From: Anarhynchus alexandrinus
Taxonomy: Eukaryota; Chordata; Aves; Charadriiformes; Charadriidae
Length of the DNA stretch: 64,000 nt
Direction: 5' to 3'
NCBI GenBank assembly: GCA_008711295.1
Contig: VUYV01000089.1
Coordinates: 3,538,463-3,602,462, forward strand
The translations under genes were made by a program, and so were the position numbers. Shown piece by piece: positions 14,012 through 26,383 of this stretch. The notes under the pieces are model-generated. The model was not told the DNA's origin and ran no database searches. It saw only the letters and a program-made list of their open reading frames with translations. How positions within the stretch are numbered: the stretch's first letter is position 1; every line of letters begins with the position of its first letter.

Positions 14012-14783
14012 TGTGAGGTAATTCATACCTTCATCTCATTCTGAAGACACAACTCCACTAATTTTGGATTTATTCCTATTCCTTCTCTGAATAAGGTCCC
14101 CGTTTTACATGTGCACGGGCAAATATTTGGATCCAGTAAAATATAAGAACATCCACACCTATAAGAGCTAATATGTATATAGAGAGGTGGATGAAAGAGA
14201 GTCTAGCCTATAGTTAAAATTTCCCTCTTCAAGTTTAGAGCAAATACTCACAATGCATTGGCATTCCTCAGTGGGCGATAACTGGGACTCGATGGGTAGT
14301 TGACTGGCCCTGGCCTTTCAGTCCTCAAGGTGTTTGTCTGAGTGGCGCCCTGACTCAGGGGAGATGACGGCCACAGCCCACTGCAATCCAGGAGAGCTCA
14401 AAGCATCTCACTAGAGTCACTATTTATAGGGTCCAAGATAACTGACTTTTTGTTAGGTATTTTCCCCTCCAGTCCAACTTGGATGATGGAATATTCTGGT
14501 ACTTTCCACCTATTGTGCAAGTCCAGAACTTACTAGATCTCCAAGTTCTGGTATCATGTCCCTTTGGGCCATGATCCAGGTACAGATGTACCAGGTTGTC
14601 AGGTAGTGATAGTCCCAAGCAATAGGGGAAGCAGGAGCCAGGCACGTTAAGGGAGTGCCTTAATGCTCTGGTCCTTTATCTTTCACAATTCATGCCTGAC
14701 ATCTCCTATATTGGTATGCAGCCCAGGGATGGGGAATTGTATCAAGTACCGAGTGGCTGGGGCAGGGGGATTGCACCACCACA
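14012..14783 (-). mobile_element. Solo LTR, ERVL-like, minus sense
   Basis: A moderately GC-rich block with LTR architecture on the minus strand. It begins TGTGGTGGTGCAATCCC at 14783, has a TATA box (CCTATAAATAG, about 14431-14420), carries a GC-rich leader after it and has an AATAAA at 14074-14069. It can be closed with a terminal CA at 14012. The core 14240-14783 is the firmest part; the AT-rich stretch down to 14012 is included because it holds the poly(A) signal and a matching terminus. No target-site duplication was found at the proposed ends, so the boundaries are uncertain. No internal retroviral coding sequence adjoins it, so it is a solo or isolated LTR. Assignment to an ERVL-type family is from general resemblance only. 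Confidence 0.55.
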
Positions 14784-16413
14784 CTGTTTTAGACTGATTC
14801 TGAGAGTGTAAAAATATTTGGTGAGGAAGCACCATACTACATTTAGCTCTTGAAAAAACAGAGAGAAGAAATATGTGATAGAAAAGGTTGAAAAACTGAC
14901 CTTTTTTCTTTAGAAGTTGGAAATATATAATGATGCTATGTGAAAGAAATGTATCAATGGCATGACCACAAGACTATAATTCTTTCTAACAGATATGCAT
15001 TGTCAATTGGTATGGAAAGTACTTTTAAAAATATGCTTTCCTTCATGTTGGATTTGAGAGAAGAAACTTACAATTTGACCTTCCATGAACTCCTGTGCTT
15101 GATAAGCTCAGAACCATAACTGCTTCTAAAAAGCATTTAAATAAAAGCACAAACATGTCTCAAGCAAATTAATTGAAGAATTGAATTATCTCTAGTAGTG
15201 AAAAATGGTCAAAGTCAAAGTCAGCATGTGTTTCAAATTCCCAAACTTTTATATTCATTCTCATTGCACTGTTTTAATGCTCTTCATAACATGTAAAATC
15301 CATGCATGTCATGAAAAAACTTAATTAGAAAACTTGCTGAGCTGTACAATGTTGCTATATAATTGATAGCTACTCTTCAAATAGATTTCATAATAAACTC
15401 TGTATCTGTCTGTATCAATATTTTCATCTCCGCAGTCTATTGACACATAAAAATGTGAGGGAGAGTAAACTTCAGAGTTATGAAGCCAGCTCAGCCCTCT
15501 ACCCAGCTTCACAAAGCAAACCACAACACAGTAAGTAGGGACAAAGGGAGATTTTCTTCAAAAATGCACTGTTGATCTAAAATTATGAACTAATGTAGGT
15601 GCTCCCAGAAAAATCTTCCTTAAGAGAAGAGGACTGCAAAGATTTCACTGTGGTGTGGGAACTTATTCAGCTGATTGAAACCAAACCAAGAAGAAACTAC
15701 TTACCTTCAAGGGCAGACAGAACTTGAGGAGTCCTGTATATAAACCCACATCTTTTTTATTCGTGTCAGACCTTGTCACTCTGAGGTTTAAAAAGCTTAA
15801 TTATTCTAGTGAATTTTAAAAGCCTTCTGGCCTTCTTTGGGAAGCTTTCTGTAGGAGAGATCTAAGCAAACCCACCTCAAATCTCTGGCTGCCTGGGCAC
15901 CTCTATCCCATTTACACTAATAGTTGTTATTGGTGTCAGACAGAGGCAGGCAGCTGAATGTTTGCATACTGAAAATGCTGCAATACCTGTTGTTGGGAAA
16001 ACAAATAAACTTCACCAAGTCTGCATATTTCACATTTATAATTTGATATAAAAAAACTTTACTACATTTGCATTTATAACACTCCCCTGCCCTGCATACA
16101 CAAAGACCACATAGTGGGATAGAATATTCCAGTACATTTTAGAAAAGTCTTACTTCCCCCTCATTTTTATGTTATAATAACACTGCTAATCACCATAAAG
16201 TATTGCAAATAGGAACAAAACAATGGTGTTAAATGTTTCCTTTACTAGCGTAGCCTGCCAGAAATGAGGCAGAAGAAAAAGATCTGATATCACAGTATGT
16301 GTTCTGCTGGCTTCCTTTGGGATGATTACAAGTAGTTCTTACACCCTATGCCTGTATGAACTGCCCAGACAGACCAAATCCCTTTACTAGCCAGAATATG
16401 AAGAAACAAACAA
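14784..16413. other. Non-coding stretch, no gene seen
   Basis: AT-rich with only short chance frames. No element recognised. Confidence 0.55.
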
Positions 16414-16640
16414 TGTATTGTAAAGGTTAGTAAGATCGATTTTGTCTTCGACAGCCCTTCACCGTTGATGTTATAATGTAAGGTCTAAATTGAGTATATA
16501 TGCTGACTGCACACAGCGGGCTGAAAAAGGCTAGTGGGAAAGTACAGCTAGATGTAACTCTGTCCTGATATTCTCCCATCCTTTATACACTTTCTTCTAC
16601 CAACAATAAAGAACTTTGCTTTCACAGACATTGTTTCAGT
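16414..16640 (+). mobile_element. Possible LTR remnant, plus sense
   Basis: The block starts TGTATTGTAAAGG, has TATA-like words (tgagtatatatgc near 16490 and cctttatacac near 16581) and then AATAAAGAACTTTGCTTTC (hexamer 16605-16610). Such a signal followed by a short CT-rich leader is common at the R-U5 junction of avian ERV LTRs. No partner LTR, target-site duplication or coding sequence is seen, so this is weak. Confidence 0.28.
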
Positions 16641-17110
16641 AATAATGGACTCACAGTCCTTTGTTCTGCCTATAAGGAATGTATCACGTCCAGTGTGACC
16701 AGGAAACTGAGAATCTCAAAATTTACATAGGACACAGTTCATCATGTTCCCACATACAGGAAGGTAACACTACCACTAAGGACAAGTCTTCAAAACAGGG
16801 GGGAGAAACCCAAAAGACAAAGCTAAATATTTTTCCCTAGCTGTGGTTTCTTCAGGGGCCTTAGGTGAGGGAGTAAGGTCACAGCTGATGTCACTGCTTT
16901 TTAATTTGAATGTACCCATCTCCACAGGCATTTCACCCACAGACTGGAAATTTATTCTTTTAATCATTCTTGGGAGCTTGTTTACCACAGTATTTGCTGT
17001 TTATTTGTCTAAACAAATTTTATGTAGCTTTGTCCATTTTTCTTGAAAGCAAGGATGTCATCATTCATATTCCAAAACCGATTAAGAATCAAAGAGGTTG
17101 TTTTACCTTT
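16641..17110. other. Non-coding stretch, no gene seen
   Basis: Unremarkable sequence leading up to the solo LTR. The last bases, ACCTTT (17105-17110), may be one copy of that LTR's target-site duplication. Confidence 0.5.
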
Positions 17111-17661
17111 TGTTGTGATTTAATCCCAGCCAGCAACTAAGATCACACATCCACTCGCTCACTTCTCCCCCTTCCCAGTGGGATTGGGAAAACAAGGAAA
17201 ACTTGTGGGTTGAGATAAAGACAGTTTAATAAGTAAAGCAAAAGCTGCTCACAAATTCCCTGCTTCCCATGGGCAGGCAGGTGTTCAGCCATCTCCAGGA
17301 AAGCAGGGCTCCACCACGCGTAATGGTTACTTGGGATGACAAATGCCATAACTCTGAATATGTCCCCCCACTTCTTTCTTCTTCTCCGAGCTTTATATAC
17401 AGATTATGGCATCATATGTTATGGAATATCCCTTTGGTCAGTTGGGGTCAGCTGCCCCGGCTGTGTCGCCTTCCAACTTTTTCTGCGCTCCCAGCCTACT
17501 CACTGGCACGGTGGTATGAGGAGCAGAAAAGGCGTCTACTGCTTAGCAATAGCTAAAAACGCCAGTGCGCTATTGACACTGTTCTGATCCCAAAACCAAA
17601 ACACAGCACTATGCCAGCTGACAGCAAGAAAGTCAACTCCATCCCAGCTGAAACCATGATA
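17111..17661 (-). mobile_element. Solo ERV LTR, minus sense, class II (ERVK-like)
   Basis: A solo LTR of about 551 bp. Read on the minus strand it has a 5' end resembling the common avian LTR start (CTGGTTTTGGCTGGG in relatives), a TATA box (TATATAAAG, 17399-17391), then an ATTAAA poly(A) hexamer (17230-17225) followed by the U5-type sequence CTTTATCTCAACCCAC, and a terminal CA at 17111. ACCTTT (17105-17110) before it and TCCTTT (17662-17667) after it fit a six-base target-site duplication with one mismatch. No gag, pol or env sequence adjoins it, so it probably arose by recombination between two LTRs. Open frames inside it are incidental. It is the same family as 50518-51056 and shares the terminal sequence of 55924-56052. 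Confidence 0.85.
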
Positions 17662-20600
17662 TCCTTTTATATACAAATAAAGAAAATGGATGATTATCTG
17701 CAGCAAAGCTTTATTTTTCCTCATCTCAATATATACAGGAAGGGAATAAGAAAAGAAAGCATACACATGTTTAACTTTTGTTTTGAAGTTGTTAAATAAC
17801 AATTAGCTTCTGTGTTTTACATGATAATTGATACATTTGATCAATTACATGATAATTATTCATTTGCAAAGCATATACTGGAAGATACCAAAACCAAATA
17901 CAGAAAAAATTGGTGCACGTAGACACACACTCCAAAAATGACAATGAAAAAAACAGCTATCTTGAGGTTGGAAGGAAAAATTTGATCCATCAGAATTATA
18001 GCTGTGCAGAAACACAGTGGCAAAACATTTATAGAAAATTATAATCAGTGACAGCCACTTTTAAATATAATATATAAAAATGTATAAAAATTGTCTTCGT
18101 AAAATGAACTGTTTGTCACCTTGAAATGAACTAAAAGAATAATGAAATACCTCATCAACAGAATTAAACTAAATTCAACAAAATTTCAATTCTTTCTGAT
18201 GAAGAAGATAACAATAACATAGTTACACACAAAAAAATGCACAAGAACAGAAAAACAGAGAAAAAATTATTTCATCAAAAAATGAGCAATTTTCTTTTAT
18301 AGTAACAAAAATGCTTCTGGTAGCAGTGGAAAATACCATAGTCCTTATTGCAGCACAAATATATGAAAGTTTTAAAAAGGACAGAAATAGAATCTCAAGA
18401 AAGAAACAGATCATTCAAGCTAATATCTCAAACTACAGCTTCATTGAAAAGAGAAGTTGTATTAGATATTTTCCTCAAATATAAATTTTTCAGGCTGAAA
18501 CTCCCAACTCCATTGTTCAACAGTTTTCTCACCAACTTTCTATAAACATTAATTCTCTATCAAATGGCAAAGTATTTATGTATAAGCTAATCTTTAACCA
18601 TAGGGAAATAGTCCAAGATTCAAGGTTTATTTTTCTCCCTCTGTTTTTATTATTGAGACTTTCTGAAATATGTTGCTTACTGGTGACATCATCTTCTCTT
18701 TGTAAAGTAACTTTGAACTGCAAATAATAGAATATGCATATGTGTTGCAAAAGGGGTCAAAGTATTTTCCCTGCTCATTCTCCAATTCCAATGTCTCACA
18801 CTAAACTTCTGCACAGCCTATAAAGCTGTGTTACTATGAAAAACGTGCCTGTTTGCTAAGTGTTGCTTTGACAATCAGAGACTATAAAATGTGAAAAGCC
18901 TGTAATGTTATGTCTCATCCATTTTCATCTCATCAGGATTATCTTTCTCCAGATATTTGGAAACTGAATCTTAAGGACTGGAAAAAGCCTAGGATGTCTC
19001 TTCAACCAGTTTACAGCTACGAGATCTCTTTTAATAATATTTTCGGATAACACTAACATTTTGTTAGTGTATGGCCTGCCAGCAGTCTTCGAATGGTTAC
19101 TTGAACTCAGAAAAGCCAACCCTTTTACATGATGGTAAAAAATGTAATCAATTCTGAGTTCAGATTTTTTAAATTTTAGGTGATGTCGTTTCTTCNGGTT
19201 TATTCTCCTAGAAGATTCTAACATGATTACAAATGGAAATTGAGCATTAGTATTATTGCATTGTGTGCAGAATGTTCTGCTCTTTACCTCTTTCTCTTTG
19301 ATATTTAATGTGTTTTTGATGCTACTTACTGATTAGTACTACTATAACACTCCAGTCAGCATTAGAAAGTGTTGTATCCACACAGTCATTCTCTTCTTTA
19401 AACACTTCAAAATAATTTTTCCCTTTGACTAAACCGTACGCTAACTACTTTATCTAAAGAACACTTTTAATGTGAATAAAGTGTAATTAGAAAATGTAAA
19501 CCACTGACCTTTCCTTACTTCTATACATATTTTCTTTTATTCTGGACATATTTTTAAATGATTATGCTCAACAGTTACTTAGACACTATCATGCAGCTGT
19601 GAGTTTACTACTTAATGGCACATTAAAAATCTTCGCTGGCTGTTGATCCTAGGCTCAGTATAATATTTCCCAGTGCCATATGATTACTACATTATATTCC
19701 TGGATTCTCATTTAAAACTTTAATGGTAAGACACATAGATAAAAAAATTCAGCAGAAATGTATACATTTATCTTACAGAGAAAGAGGCTAATATGTACAT
19801 GTTCCTACAAATAAATGAAAAACATTTTCCAGAAGACTACTGGCTATTTGTAACCATGAAGAACAGATTAAAGACTTTATGAGAAAGCTGTAGAGGGAAA
19901 GAAATAATACGCGAGTTGCTTTTAATAATTAATAAAATTTCATACTTTTTTGAATGCAGAAATAATATATGGTCCAATAATATCTTCCAAAATATAGTTA
20001 TATTAACTTCTCATTCAGGTCAATAACTTTTAGTTTTGCCACTTACTAACAGATCTCAAGGTTTTCCAGTTACTGAGGTCAGGTAAGTAAATACCACAAG
20101 GAGACTGACAAAGTCATTGCCTTTTACCGGTCCTTCCTTCGTCTCAGAGGAACCTGAGAATTTACTGGTATGAACTGCAGGGACTGCACCTTTAATTTTC
20201 CTGTCAGGGGAACTGTGATCACAGGAACAATGAAAACTGATGGGTCCACCAGCCCTGAATGTCATGCAGCAGCCCAACACCTAAAGGTCTCTCATCATAG
20301 GAGAAATCAAACACTGCTGCAAACCCCAAATGACTCTTTCAATGAACATAAGACATACAGTCTTGGCTGGAGAATTAATTGCCACAAATTATTTTTCCAT
20401 TTCTGTTTTCTACATCGTGACCTACAAGGGAAACCTATAATGTACCTTCAAAAGACAGGTTCAGAAAACAGAAGTAATTTATGCTCTTGGTACAAAAACC
20501 AGGGATAGGAAAGGATATGATTCTATAGCATGTAAAAATTTTTTACAACTCACCACCAGCTGATCCTTCCTTTTGATGGTTGTAAAAGGGATATTTACCT

Positions 20601-23212
20601 TTATCTCTTGCTTTCTAGAGATGGTAATTTTTATTTCACCTTTTGTTCACACCTCACTGAAAGTATGTGTTAGCATAAATAAGAAAACTCAGAGAAATTC
20701 TTTCAAACTTGGATTGAAGATATCAGTACTTGTACATTGGTCTGAACAAACCAATGTAGTGCTTTGGTTGCACTAGTGTAAATGGAGCAAAAAGGCAAAC
20801 TCCTTGCTTTATGTACATTCTCCGACACAGCTACAGAGGATGTTGAAAGCCCCAGATTTACAAAGCAATCTGTAAATTTTACAGTACAGTTAAATTTTTC
20901 TAATTGCTGTCTTCTGTTTTATGTAACAAAGATCCTTTCATCATCCATTCAAAGCACTGGATGTAGGGAGAAAATTCAGCATGTTAAGAACATCCAGGAA
21001 AGGATTTACAAATTTTATTCTCAAATGTCTGAATAAGGGCTCAAGCCAATTTCAATGTTCATTTACAGTGACTCTAGAATTATGATACCAGGATTTTTTG
21101 TCTGTCTTCAGTTTTGCAAACAAATACTCATTAAAACACTTTTTCCCTGCTGTTGTGCAATGATGCTATAGCCTGCAATGATATGTTTTATCTACCTAAT
21201 TTCTCTCAATACCCAGCATCTAGGAACTACTATAAACTCTGATGAACTATATCCTGCCTTCTAGTTATCATTTAAAGAGATTTTCTACCTCATAAACCGA
21301 TTTCCGATTGTATTGCAGTTTTTGAGTTTTCGAGTGCTACTTATATTGAAATAAAAGGTCAATCGTACAAACCACATAAATAGCAAATAGTATGAGGTCA
21401 CAAGTTTGTTAGAGAAACCTGCCTTGTTTGCAATAAAACAGATAACCCATCCATGATTTCCAAATTTCTTATGAAAGTCTTATAAAAGTAATTTTCACTC
21501 ACTGGCATTGCAGTTAGTTTTTGGCTCTCAAATGAGGCTTTGCCCAGACAGCTGTTTTAATTCCTGTTTTGCAATACAGGTCAAATAGCCATGGGGTAAA
21601 TGGTCCCCAAGACACAAAGGCTGAATTACCACTCTCAGTTCTGAGTTGCAGAGCCTTCAGGTAGGCCACACACCTAATGTATCACCATCATCTTCTAGGA
21701 TTTCATTTGAGATTTAAAATATTTCTGTGCATGTTATTTAATGGCAGAAACTTAAGTGCCTAGCACCAGAATCATTCTGTGCAGTGTAAAAAATAGACCT
21801 ATAATAACCGTCACTCAGTCATCAATGTCAGAGTAAAAATGAACAACTACTGTATGACAAGGGAAGATTTACTCCTTTTGACTAAAGAAAGTCTTTGCAG
21901 CTCAGGTTCAGCTGGGGTAACTTGTTCATCATTAATTTTGAAATAATAATTTAAAAAAAAAAAAATAAAGACAAAATCACCAGTCCTTCATGCTGCACAG
22001 AGTACATCCTGTGGCAAACATGAAAACAGTGAATTTCCTGTCATCTTTTTGCTTACTGGGGGTGGTGTGTGCCAGTGTCCCTAGAAAGACACTGTGCAAC
22101 ATAGAAGCTACTGTGACCAGAATGGATCACTTATATAAATCCAAAATGCTGTCTTGAGTGAAGTTCTGCATGTTTGCTGTCCAGAGAAGCACACTTAGCC
22201 AATGTTGACCTGCCAAGAACCATATTCATCTTTTAAGGCGAATAGACAGCAGGAACATGACCCACTACAGTCATTACACACACAAGCAGCACTATTGCTT
22301 CATGAAATGTTAAAGAATTTGTCTGCATCCTCCTCTTCACATAGAAACTATCACAACTGAACAATGTTATGTTCACTCTATGATCTTTGAAAGGCCAGGT
22401 CTGAATCAATTATGAGATGTTGAAGGACTGGGTCATATTTTGTACTGAGTCCCTACTAACTTCAGGGACTTTATTTGAAACTTCTTTGTTACCGTATGGC
22501 ATACTGGTAAAGTATTCATTAAGTAGCAGGAAAACCAAATGCTAGCCTCAGCCATTATTTCTTTTCATATTTAAGTAGTTAATTGTTGTGTGCATTGTTT
22601 TTTTTTTTTATACAGAAGTTCAAATGGTCCACTGTGCACATGTGCATGTTGAGAGAATATTATAATTAGAAATTAAACTCAATTGGTTTAACTTCAGGTA
22701 TGTTTTTGCTCGCATCTTCCCGAGAGTCTCAGGATAAAGGGTAGTAAAAGAGAAACTCTTCAAATCAGTAGTAGTTCATGAACATTCAACTCTTTTTATC
22801 ACTAATGAAATGTCAATCCCCTGTGTTGCTTCTGCCAGGGAAGCCGAAATAAGAATAGATAATGGCAGCAGGGAGTCAATGTTTTGTCAGTTAGGTTCAT
22901 GCCATTATTGCTATGAGAACTAAATATGAAAAACCAGCTGCATCTTATTTACAAAACAGTTGCTCCCTGCTGAAATTTTAAGATGTAAGCTTAATTTTGC
23001 AGAAAAAGTCATTTTCTATTCACATTTCATACTGCAATAGCACACTATTTCACAATGGATAACCCAGCATTCACTGTAGGAAAAATTCTATAATTACTCT
23101 ATTAGTTGCATGACAATGAACGAGGGAAACTGTAAGAAACTAACAACAAATTTGTTGCAAAATTTATACTTAGAAGTCCAACTGCTTAATTTAAATGTGT
23201 TTAAATTGAAAA
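17662..23212. other. Non-coding stretch, no gene seen
   Basis: About 5.5 kb of AT-rich sequence without recognisable exons or dispersed repeats. It contains a single N at 19196. The longest frame, about 112 codons at 20170-20508 on the plus strand, has no domain-like pattern and no splice or promoter context, so I regard it as chance. Confidence 0.55.
19196..19196. other. Single-base assembly gap (N)
   Basis: One undetermined base. No obvious duplication flanks it, unlike the gaps at 28242 and 40174. Confidence 0.95.
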
Positions 23213-23246
23213 TTATTATTACTATTACTATTATTATTATTATTAT
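23213..23246. repeat. (ATT)n microsatellite
   Basis: Trinucleotide array of TTA/ATT units with a few CTA interruptions. Confidence 0.9.
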
Positions 23247-23662
23247 GAAAAAAGTATTCACTTAGGTCTTCATATTCGGGCAATTCTTCTACTTCTTTTC
23301 ATACTTCAAGTGATAAAAAAAGTTGCCTATATTCTCATGTCTCTGAAAATAACACTTTTTCCTCCATTCCACCCCTCACCTCTGAGAATAACATATTTAA
23401 GAATTATCATTAAAATTCATATTCATCACACAATCTACAATCTTCACAAAATTCATGTGCATCAACAAAAAGAATTCCACACACCAAAACAAAAATAACA
23501 TCATCACGACACTGGCAAAAGTGTACAATTTACACACAATCCAACTTTTGTCCTGTCACCACAATTACAACAAAAAATCCCCACAATGATTCCACTCTGC
23601 TCTCTAGCAATGTTCAGCCCATATTTTGCCTGTTACCTCTCCAAATTACTCAAATTCCTCAT
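23247..23662 (-). mobile_element. Possible internal leader of the ERV at 23663-24726
   Basis: On the minus strand this lies directly downstream of the primer-binding site, where the gag leader would be. I cannot recognise any gag, pol or env sequence. At most the part nearest the primer-binding site (about 23590-23662) is likely retroviral; the rest is T/G-rich on that strand and may be flank. Confidence 0.3.
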
Positions 23663-23680
23663 GCCCCACGTTGGGTGCCA
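23663..23680 (-). promoter_or_regulatory. Retroviral primer-binding site, tRNA-Lys(1,2) type
   Basis: Minus-strand TGGCACCCAACGTGGGGC differs at one base (position 5) from the 18-base site complementary to tRNA-Lys(1,2) that many betaretroviruses use. It lies 10 bases downstream of the LTR end in LTR sense. This placement identifies the adjoining LTR as a 5' LTR and the element as class II (ERVK-like). Confidence 0.85.
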
Positions 23681-23690
23681 AAAAAAGGCC

Positions 23691-24726
23691 TGTGGAGCGT
23701 TGACCTTGCCGAGAGGCCAGATGCCCACCAAAGCCACTCTATCACTCCCTGTCCTCAGCTGGACAGGAGAAAGCAAATATGATGAAAGGCTCATGGGTCA
23801 AGATAAGGACAGGGAGAGATCACTCACCAATTACTGTCACAGGCAAAACAGACTCGACTTGGAGAAATTAATTTAATTTACCAATCAAAAGTCAGCGTAG
23901 GATAATGAGAAATAAAAACGAACCTTAAAACACCTTTGCCCCACCCCTCCCTTCTTCCTGGGCTCAACTTCAGTCCTGATTTTCTCTACGTCCTCCCCCT
24001 GAGCAGCACAGGGGGATGGAGAATGGGGGTTGCAGTCCATTAGTCACATGTTGTCTCTGCTGCTCCTTCATCCTCACACTTGTCACCTGCTCCAGTCTGG
24101 GGTCCCATCCATGGGTTGCAGTCCTCCACAAACTTCTCCTACATTGGTCTTTCCCGTGGGGTGCAGTCCTTCAGGAACAACTGCCTCAGCGTGGAGTCCT
24201 CTCTCAGTGTGACCACAAGTCGTGCCAGGAGCCTGTTCCAGCGCACACTTCCCATGGGGTCACAGCCTCCTTTGGCCCCATCCACCTGCTCCAGTGTAGG
24301 ATCCTCCATGGGCTGCAGGTGGATATCTGCTCCACCGTGGACCTCCATGGGCTGCAGGGGAACAACCTGCATCTCCATGGTCTTCAGCATGGGCTGCAGG
24401 GGAATCTCTGCTCCCACACCTGGAGGACTTCCTCCCCCTCCGTCTTCGCTGACCTTCACTGTCTGCAGAGTTGTTGCTCTCGAATATTCTCACTTCTCTC
24501 TCCAGCTGCTGTAGTTCTATTGCAGTTCTTTTCCCCTTCTTAAATATTCTTTCCCAGAGGTGCTACCACCGTCGCTGATGGGCTCATCTTTTGCTAGCAG
24601 CAGGTCTGTTTTGGAGCCAGCTGGCATTGTTTTTAAAGGACATAGGGGAAGCTTCTGGCATCTTCTCACAGAAGCCACACTGGTAGCCTCCCTACTACCA
24701 AAACTTTGCCACGCAAACCCAATACA
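23691..24726 (-). mobile_element. ERVK-like 5' LTR, about 1 kb, minus sense
   Basis: A long LTR with minus-sense ends TGTATTGGGTTTGCGTGG (from 24726) and a CA-type terminus at 23691. It is followed by the lysine primer-binding site. Its centre (about 24080-24420) is built of imperfect units around CCATGGGCTGCAGG, and the outer part (about 23760-23880) holds the U5-like sequence that ends with a run resembling CTCACCAATTACTGTCAC on the plus strand. A 106-codon minus frame (24459-24139) crosses the repeat units and repeats the pattern PLQPM; this appears to be a property of the LTR family and not a host gene. The 59043-59720 LTR is a diverged relative. The body of the provirus and the 3' LTR are not in the window to the left, so the element is truncated or rearranged. 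Apart from the primer-site region no retroviral coding sequence is seen. Confidence 0.85.
24080..24420. repeat. Imperfect minisatellite inside the LTR
   Basis: At least five spaced copies of a CCATGGGcTGCAG-type word (near 24107, 24152, 24307, 24346 and 24386), some followed by ggtggatatctgctcc or ggggaatctctgctcc. The spacing is irregular, consistent with unit gain and loss. Confidence 0.65.
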
Positions 24727-26169
24727 TTTAAAAATGTGCACTACCAGTTTCCACGCAATATTTTCTTTCTCCCTTTTAGCTCCTTTGTGTTCTGTTCTCC
24801 TGCTAAATCTATACTTGTTGAATTTCATAATAAATGCAGATGTTTGCATTAGATGTAGGCAAATGCACTAACAAGAAAAATCAAAGTAAAAAACATTAGA
24901 ACAAGCCAGAAAAGAGATTTGAAGCTGAGAAGAAAAACCTACACTTAGAAAAAATGATATCAGACACAGGAATCTGCAAAATATATAGTGTAGGATATCT
25001 CATTACATCTTTTTTTTTTTCTCTCTCTCTATGAAGATGGCATTCTGGTGGGACTACAGCTCTGCAGTTCTGGCTTCAGTAGTCATCTTTAAGGTGCACT
25101 CTTAAAGTTCCTTCTGAGGACTTCAGGAACATGAAGTATGTGCAGTATAATTCCTGTGGCACCCAGCCACAATTCTCATGTCCAAATTGAAACTGCTAAA
25201 AACCTAATGGTGGCATTTGTCTATCAGAATTTATACATCTAAAACATAGACCCCTAAATCATCTTTTTCTTCTCTTTGCAAGTTATTAGAATCTGCCTGC
25301 ATGCTGCGGTCCATCAAACTCCACAAATACTTAGCCTTGACATCATCTCACCAAGTCAAAGACACTAAATCAAGAACTCTGCACAACCCTGTTCCTTGAC
25401 CTCAGTCCAACAAAACACAAAGGTCTATGCTCAATTCACATTTGGTTAACTAGAAACAGGACAGTAATAATGTACCTCCATAATTTTAATATTTGCAATA
25501 CTTAATAGCAGACCAGTTACTTACAATATCTACTTATCTTACCATCTAGAATGACATCTGTCACCACAGAGATTTTTTTTCAGGTTAAAAAATGCTGGAG
25601 TTTGTCTCGACTTCAGTAAGGGTTGTTGGGTGGGTATCTGGCCAACATTAACCCACCACAGCTACCTTATGAATTTTGTATACTCAAGGTTATTGATAAA
25701 CTATTTGACCAAATCCAGAAATTTTGTATGTTGCTGTGCATCAATATTGCAGCTTCAGCTGTTACCTATTGTAGATCTCAAAGTGTTAAGATTTTTTACC
25801 CATATATTCAAAAGGAAGGTAATGGCAAGGAAGTGACAGAAAAAAATACAGTCTACACAGAGGCCTGTATGATAAGAGCTTCTAAGTCCTGAAAAAAAAT
25901 GCTCATGCATTATTCTGTTCGATTGCAGCAATATTAAAATATCAATTACAAAGAATATACACCATATTAACATTGACTATACAATGAATACTTGTTTTAA
26001 TTGTACACACAACAGACTACAGTTATGTATATTCTCTTAAACAAAGGAAGATAAATCCAAGCATTCGTCATTGGAATTTTGGTTATATGTTTAGGAAATC
26101 CTGACACTGTATTACGTCAAATGGTGACAAGAAGAACTGAGACATTTTTCGATTCTCTTGTTAAGGGAG
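24727..26169. other. Non-coding stretch, no gene seen
   Basis: AT-rich. A T-run followed by CT repeats lies near 25009-25030. No exon or element recognised. Confidence 0.55.
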
Positions 26170-26383
26170 GATTCTTTTGTTTGAGGAGGAACTTCTTTAC
26201 TTTGAGGGTGGCAGAGCACTGGAACAGGCTGCCCAGAGAGGTTGTGAAGTCTCCCACTCTGGAGAAACCCACCTGGATGCCATCCTGTGCAACCTGCTGT
26301 AGGTGACCCTGCTCTGGCAGGGGGGTTGGACTGGATGATCTCCAGAGGTCCCTTCCAACCCTGACCATTCTGTGATTCTGTGA
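26170..26383 (+). mobile_element. CR1 LINE 3' fragment
   Basis: A short 3' end of CR1. It contains the translated pattern [18 protein letters not shown], the 3' untranslated words ggggttggactggatgatctcc and ggtcccttccaacc, and the tail ATTCTGTGATTCTGTGA. A small deletion lies between the conserved valine-serine-proline part and the CNLL-like end, near 26262. The tail variant (ATTCTGTG) differs from the 8165 and 27403 copies, so it belongs to another subfamily. Confidence 0.93.

Noticed and set aside
24016..24543. 175-codon plus frame, Cys/Leu-rich, as a gene
   Set aside because: It lies antisense within the ERV LTR and arises from the LTR repeat units.
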